Part shown: positions 52,092-54,115 of the stretch, piece after piece
How the letters are laid out: each line of letters starts with the position of its first letter
Position numbering within the stretch: the first letter of the stretch is position 1
Assembly (NCBI RefSeq): GCF_000403455.2
Contig: NZ_KE159722.1
Location: 92,579-146,693, forward strand
From: Dorea sp. 5-2
GTDB taxonomy: Bacteria; Bacillota; Clostridia; Lachnospirales; Lachnospiraceae
DNA: 54,115 nucleotides
Direction of reading: 5' to 3'
Notes under the pieces: model-generated
Seen by the model: only the letters and a program-made list of their open reading frames with translations
What the model was told of the DNA's origin: nothing
Database searches by the model: none
Made by a program: the position numbers and the translations under genes

Positions 52092-52119
52092 AAATCACTT
52101 GTTTTAAATCATTTGATTT
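52092..52119. promoter_or_regulatory. Tandem TetR operator candidates
   Basis: A perfect 14-bp palindrome AAATCATTTGATTT (52106-52119) abuts a degenerate copy AAATCACTTGTTTT (52092-52105). They lie 20-45 bp before the TetR start, where an autorepressor would bind. Confidence 0.55.
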
Positions 52120-52193
52120 AATTATAATCAAAGCCGGCCTAAAAGTCAATGGGGCAGTAAAGATTACTTCAAGCGGCCTTATTGTCTGCTTAT

Positions 52194-52264
52194 GCTGACA
52201 CACGGGCAGATTGCCCGATATATGGGATCTGCCCGTGTGGTTGTATCCAGAATGCTGAAATATA
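52194..52264 (+). pseudogene. Crp helix-turn-helix fragment
   Basis: About 71 bp match the helix-turn-helix part of the Crp genes at 29918-29990 and 53181-53250, reading LTHGQIARYMGSARVVVSRMLKY. It is followed by a stop. It is a third, fragmentary copy of the same gene. Confidence 0.8.
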
Positions 52265-52277
52265 ATCCAGTTTAACG

Positions 52278-52626
52278 CTTTTGTGTAGTATAAACAATGC
52301 TATGTTGAGCGAAATCAGGTTTTAGTATGTAAAGCATACTTTTTATATCCGGGTGGTTTCTTTTAAGAATATGTGGTAAGATAAAAAACAATGAGGACGA
52401 TTTCAATATTAAAATGACAAGAGAATTAGAAAGCGAGGTGCTCTTGATGTGTAATTTGAGTAAAGGGATAGAAGAAAGAGGAATCAAAGAAGGAATCAAA
52501 GAAGGAATTCTATCATCTATTCAGAATCTGATGGAAAGCATGGGCTGGAGTGCGGAGCAGGCGATGGCGGCGCTTAAGATCCCGGAATCTGAACAGGTTC
52601 AGTATGTTCATGGATTAAAGAAATAA
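52278..52626 (+). pseudogene. Rpn transposase-like gene with internal deletion
   Basis: The upstream leader matches 31182-31302, then the sequence jumps to the last 250 bp of the gene (matching from 32037). About 740 bp encoding the nuclease core are gone. The remaining open frame starts at 52414 (MTRELESEVLLM) and keeps two GIKE units instead of four. It cannot be a nuclease. Confidence 0.85.
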
Positions 52627-52656
52627 TTAGTAATGGTATAAGAAGGGAGAGACGGA

Positions 52657-53334
52657 ATGGCGGAAATTGCGTTTGGATCTATTTATAGGGAAATCTTCCC
52701 CTTCTGGGAGAAGATTTCGGATGCGGACAGGGAGTATATCTGCCGGAATTCTTACGGTATTACGTATCCGAAGGGCAGGAATATCCATGACGGCAGTGAA
52801 TGTTCCGGCGTGATCCTTGTTCGTTCGGGAAGTCTTCGGCTTTATATTATGTCAGAAGAAGGTAAGGATATCACGCTTTACCGCTTGCAGGAAGGCGATC
52901 TGTGTATGCTGTCTGCGTCTTGCGTACTGTCTGCCGTTACGTTTGAGGTATTTGTAGACGCGGAGGAGGACAGCGAGTGCTGTGTGATCAGCGGTCCCGC
53001 TTTTGCGGCAGTCTCAGAACGGAACCCGGATGTCCGGATATTTGCATTGGAAACCGCAGTCGGCCGATTCTCTGATGTAATGTGGGTGATGCAGCAGATT
53101 ATGTTCATGAGTATGGATAAACGGCTGGCAATTTTCCTTTCTGATGAGGCTGTGAGAACGGGTTCGGATACGATTGCATTGACACACGGACAGATTGCCC
53201 GATATATGGGATCTGCCCGTGAAGTTGTATCCAGAATGCTGAAATATTTTGCCAGTGAAGGGATTGTGAAAGTTTCCAGAGGCGGTGTCACGATCCTTGA
53301 TAAGAAACGTCTTCGTAAGTTAACCCTTAATTGA
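52657..53334 (+). CDS. Crp/Fnr-family regulator, complete paralogue
   Basis: A 225-residue regulator: an effector-binding barrel (about 30-120, GVILVRSGSLRLYIMSEEGKDITLYRLQEGDLC), a dimer helix (about 135-165), and a C-terminal helix-turn-helix (about 172-200, THGQIARYMGSAREVVSRMLKYFASEGIVKV). No Fnr-type N-terminal cysteine cluster is seen; cysteines at 29, 49, 74, 80, 108 and 109 could be redox-active. GGGAGAGACGG precedes the ATG. It is the intact relative of the broken gene at 29576. Confidence 0.88.
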   Translation: MAEIAFGSIYREIFPFWEKISDADREYICRNSYGITYPKGRNIHDGSECSGVILVRSGSLRLYIMSEEGKDITLYRLQEGDLCMLSASCVLSAVTFEVFVDAEEDSECCVISGPAFAAVSERNPDVRIFALETAVGRFSDVMWVMQQIMFMSMDKRLAIFLSDEAVRTGSDTIALTHGQIARYMGSAREVVSRMLKYFASEGIVKVSRGGVTILDKKRLRKLTLN

Positions 53335-53338
53335 CATT

Positions 53339-53863
53339 TTGAAGGTCAGCCGGAAATTGATCCAGCAGCAGGGATGTTCTGCGGTCAATATCCGTTCTGT
53401 TGCGGCGGCCTGCGGGGTATCGGTAGGATCTATTTATAATTATTTTGATTCTAAAGCCGCATTGGTGAATGCCGCGGTGGAAAGTGTCTGGTGCGAGATT
53501 TTTCATCCGCCAAAGGACGGCGCTGTGTTTCAGGACACGCAGACCTGCATTATCTGGATGTATGGGCAGATAGAACAAGGCTGCAAACAGTATCCCGGAT
53601 TTTTTACTCTGCATTCCCTTGGCTTTATGCGCGAGGACAAAGATGATGGGAGACAGAAGATGCAGCAGACCTGGCGGCATATCCTGGATAAGTTGAACGC
53701 TGTCTTGAAGCAGGATGCCAGGATTCGGGACGATGCCTTTACGGAGCAATTTACTGCGGAAAGATTTGCTGATGTGCTGTTTTCCCTGATGCTGTCCGCT
53801 CTGCTTCGGCAGGACTATGATCCGACAGCCTCGCTGGAGATTATTCGCAGAACCCTTTATTAA
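53339..53863 (+). pseudogene. TetR-family regulator lacking its start
   Basis: The frame encodes a TetR protein. LKVSRKLIQQQGCSAVNIRSVAAACGVSVGSIYNYFDSKAALVNA is the complete helix-turn-helix with its lead helix, and about 125 residues of ligand domain follow. The frame only opens 3 codons after the Crp stop, and the first usable codon is a TTG at 53339 without a ribosome site. The usual first five to ten residues are missing, so the gene seems to have been joined to the Crp 3' end. Expression is doubtful; TTG initiation is possible. Confidence 0.65.
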
Positions 53864-54115
53864 GATTCTCACGGTTTAGTGGGAATTTTATATCCGATAA
53901 AGTGAACAGTGTTCGAGTAGTCTCGGAAAGTAACTGTATAGAGAAAAAAATAGCGGATTCTGTGTATCAGATTTGGAGAAAAAGCGGACAGAGAAACAGC
54001 GTGCCTGATATTGTGGCGGAGTTTATCAATAGAGGGCATGACTTTAAGACCTCCCTTATGGCAGGTTTCTGAAAAATACAGATAGAAATGGAAAGCAGAT
54101 TTATGCAGCCAGTTT
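53864..54115. other. Unassigned end of window
   Basis: A plus-strand frame from about 53907 reads VRVVSESNCIEKKIADSVYQ and continues to a stop at 54072, with no start codon or ribosome site. It is not recognised and may be the remnant of another gene. Confidence 0.3.

Overview
The window looks like a chromosome segment of a gut-type Lachnospiraceae (Clostridia, Firmicutes). The reasons are strong AGGAGG-type ribosome binding sites, moderate GC, an AgrC/AgrA-style two-component pair, DUF6076- and DUF3267-type proteins, a Tn916-like xis/int module, and ABC sugar transporters paired with GH112 and GH32 enzymes. I saw no rRNA, tRNA or CRISPR array. All assignments come from reading the sequence; no database search was run.

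Layout. (1) 1-8.1 kb is the integrase-proximal end of an integrative element: small accessory genes, an XRE regulator, a GT8 glycosyltransferase, a DUF6076-like protein, a putative rolling-circle-type initiator, an excisionase-like protein and a tyrosine integrase. Three 11-bp-phased ACACCAAT repeats follow the integrase. (2) 8.4-13.2 kb holds a decayed MoxR ATPase/VWA-metallopeptidase pair, an intact PIN-domain toxin-antitoxin pair, a second decayed toxin-antitoxin pair, a nucleoside phosphorylase-like gene and a URO-D/MtaA-family gene. (3) 13.4-15.9 kb is a complete metNIQ methionine importer. (4) 16.0-22.7 kb is a galacto-/lacto-N-biose locus: GH112 phosphorylase, AraC regulator and a three-gene ABC importer. 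(5) 22.9-28.7 kb has cysK, an Agr-like histidine kinase/LytTR regulator pair, an ECF sigma operon with a candidate autoregulated promoter, and a GNAT acetyltransferase.

(6) 28.9-37.7 kb is a gene graveyard. It holds a DUF3267 protein, a Crp/Fnr regulator that has lost its effector domain, thioredoxin and ferredoxin, a frameshifted Fe-S membrane protein, an Rpn/PD-(D/E)XK transposase-like gene, a broken Agr-like two-component system, a broken ABC transporter, an IS1595-type insertion sequence with an 8-bp target duplication, and a multiply frameshifted XdhC gene. (7) 37.7-45.8 kb is an intact fructan/sucrose-type locus: LacI regulator, DUF624 membrane protein, LplABC-like importer and GH32 hydrolase.

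(8) 45.8-54.1 kb is a second mosaic. It carries a decayed second DUF3267 copy, TetR and methyltransferase fragments, a PBECR-like small protein, a 500-residue unrecognised protein with a C-terminal winged helix, an intact TetR/ABC/FtsX-type efflux module, a deleted Rpn copy, a Crp fragment and a complete Crp/Fnr paralogue.

The most informative feature is the pair of mosaics (28.9-32.3 kb and 45.9-53.3 kb). They share DUF3267, Crp and Rpn units, and each unit has a different lesion in each copy. Comparing the copies locates the deletions exactly, including a 177-bp in-frame loss between short repeats that turns a Crp/Fnr protein into a DNA-binding domain without its sensor. The most likely undescribed element is the 500-residue protein at 47.6 kb with its small neighbour.
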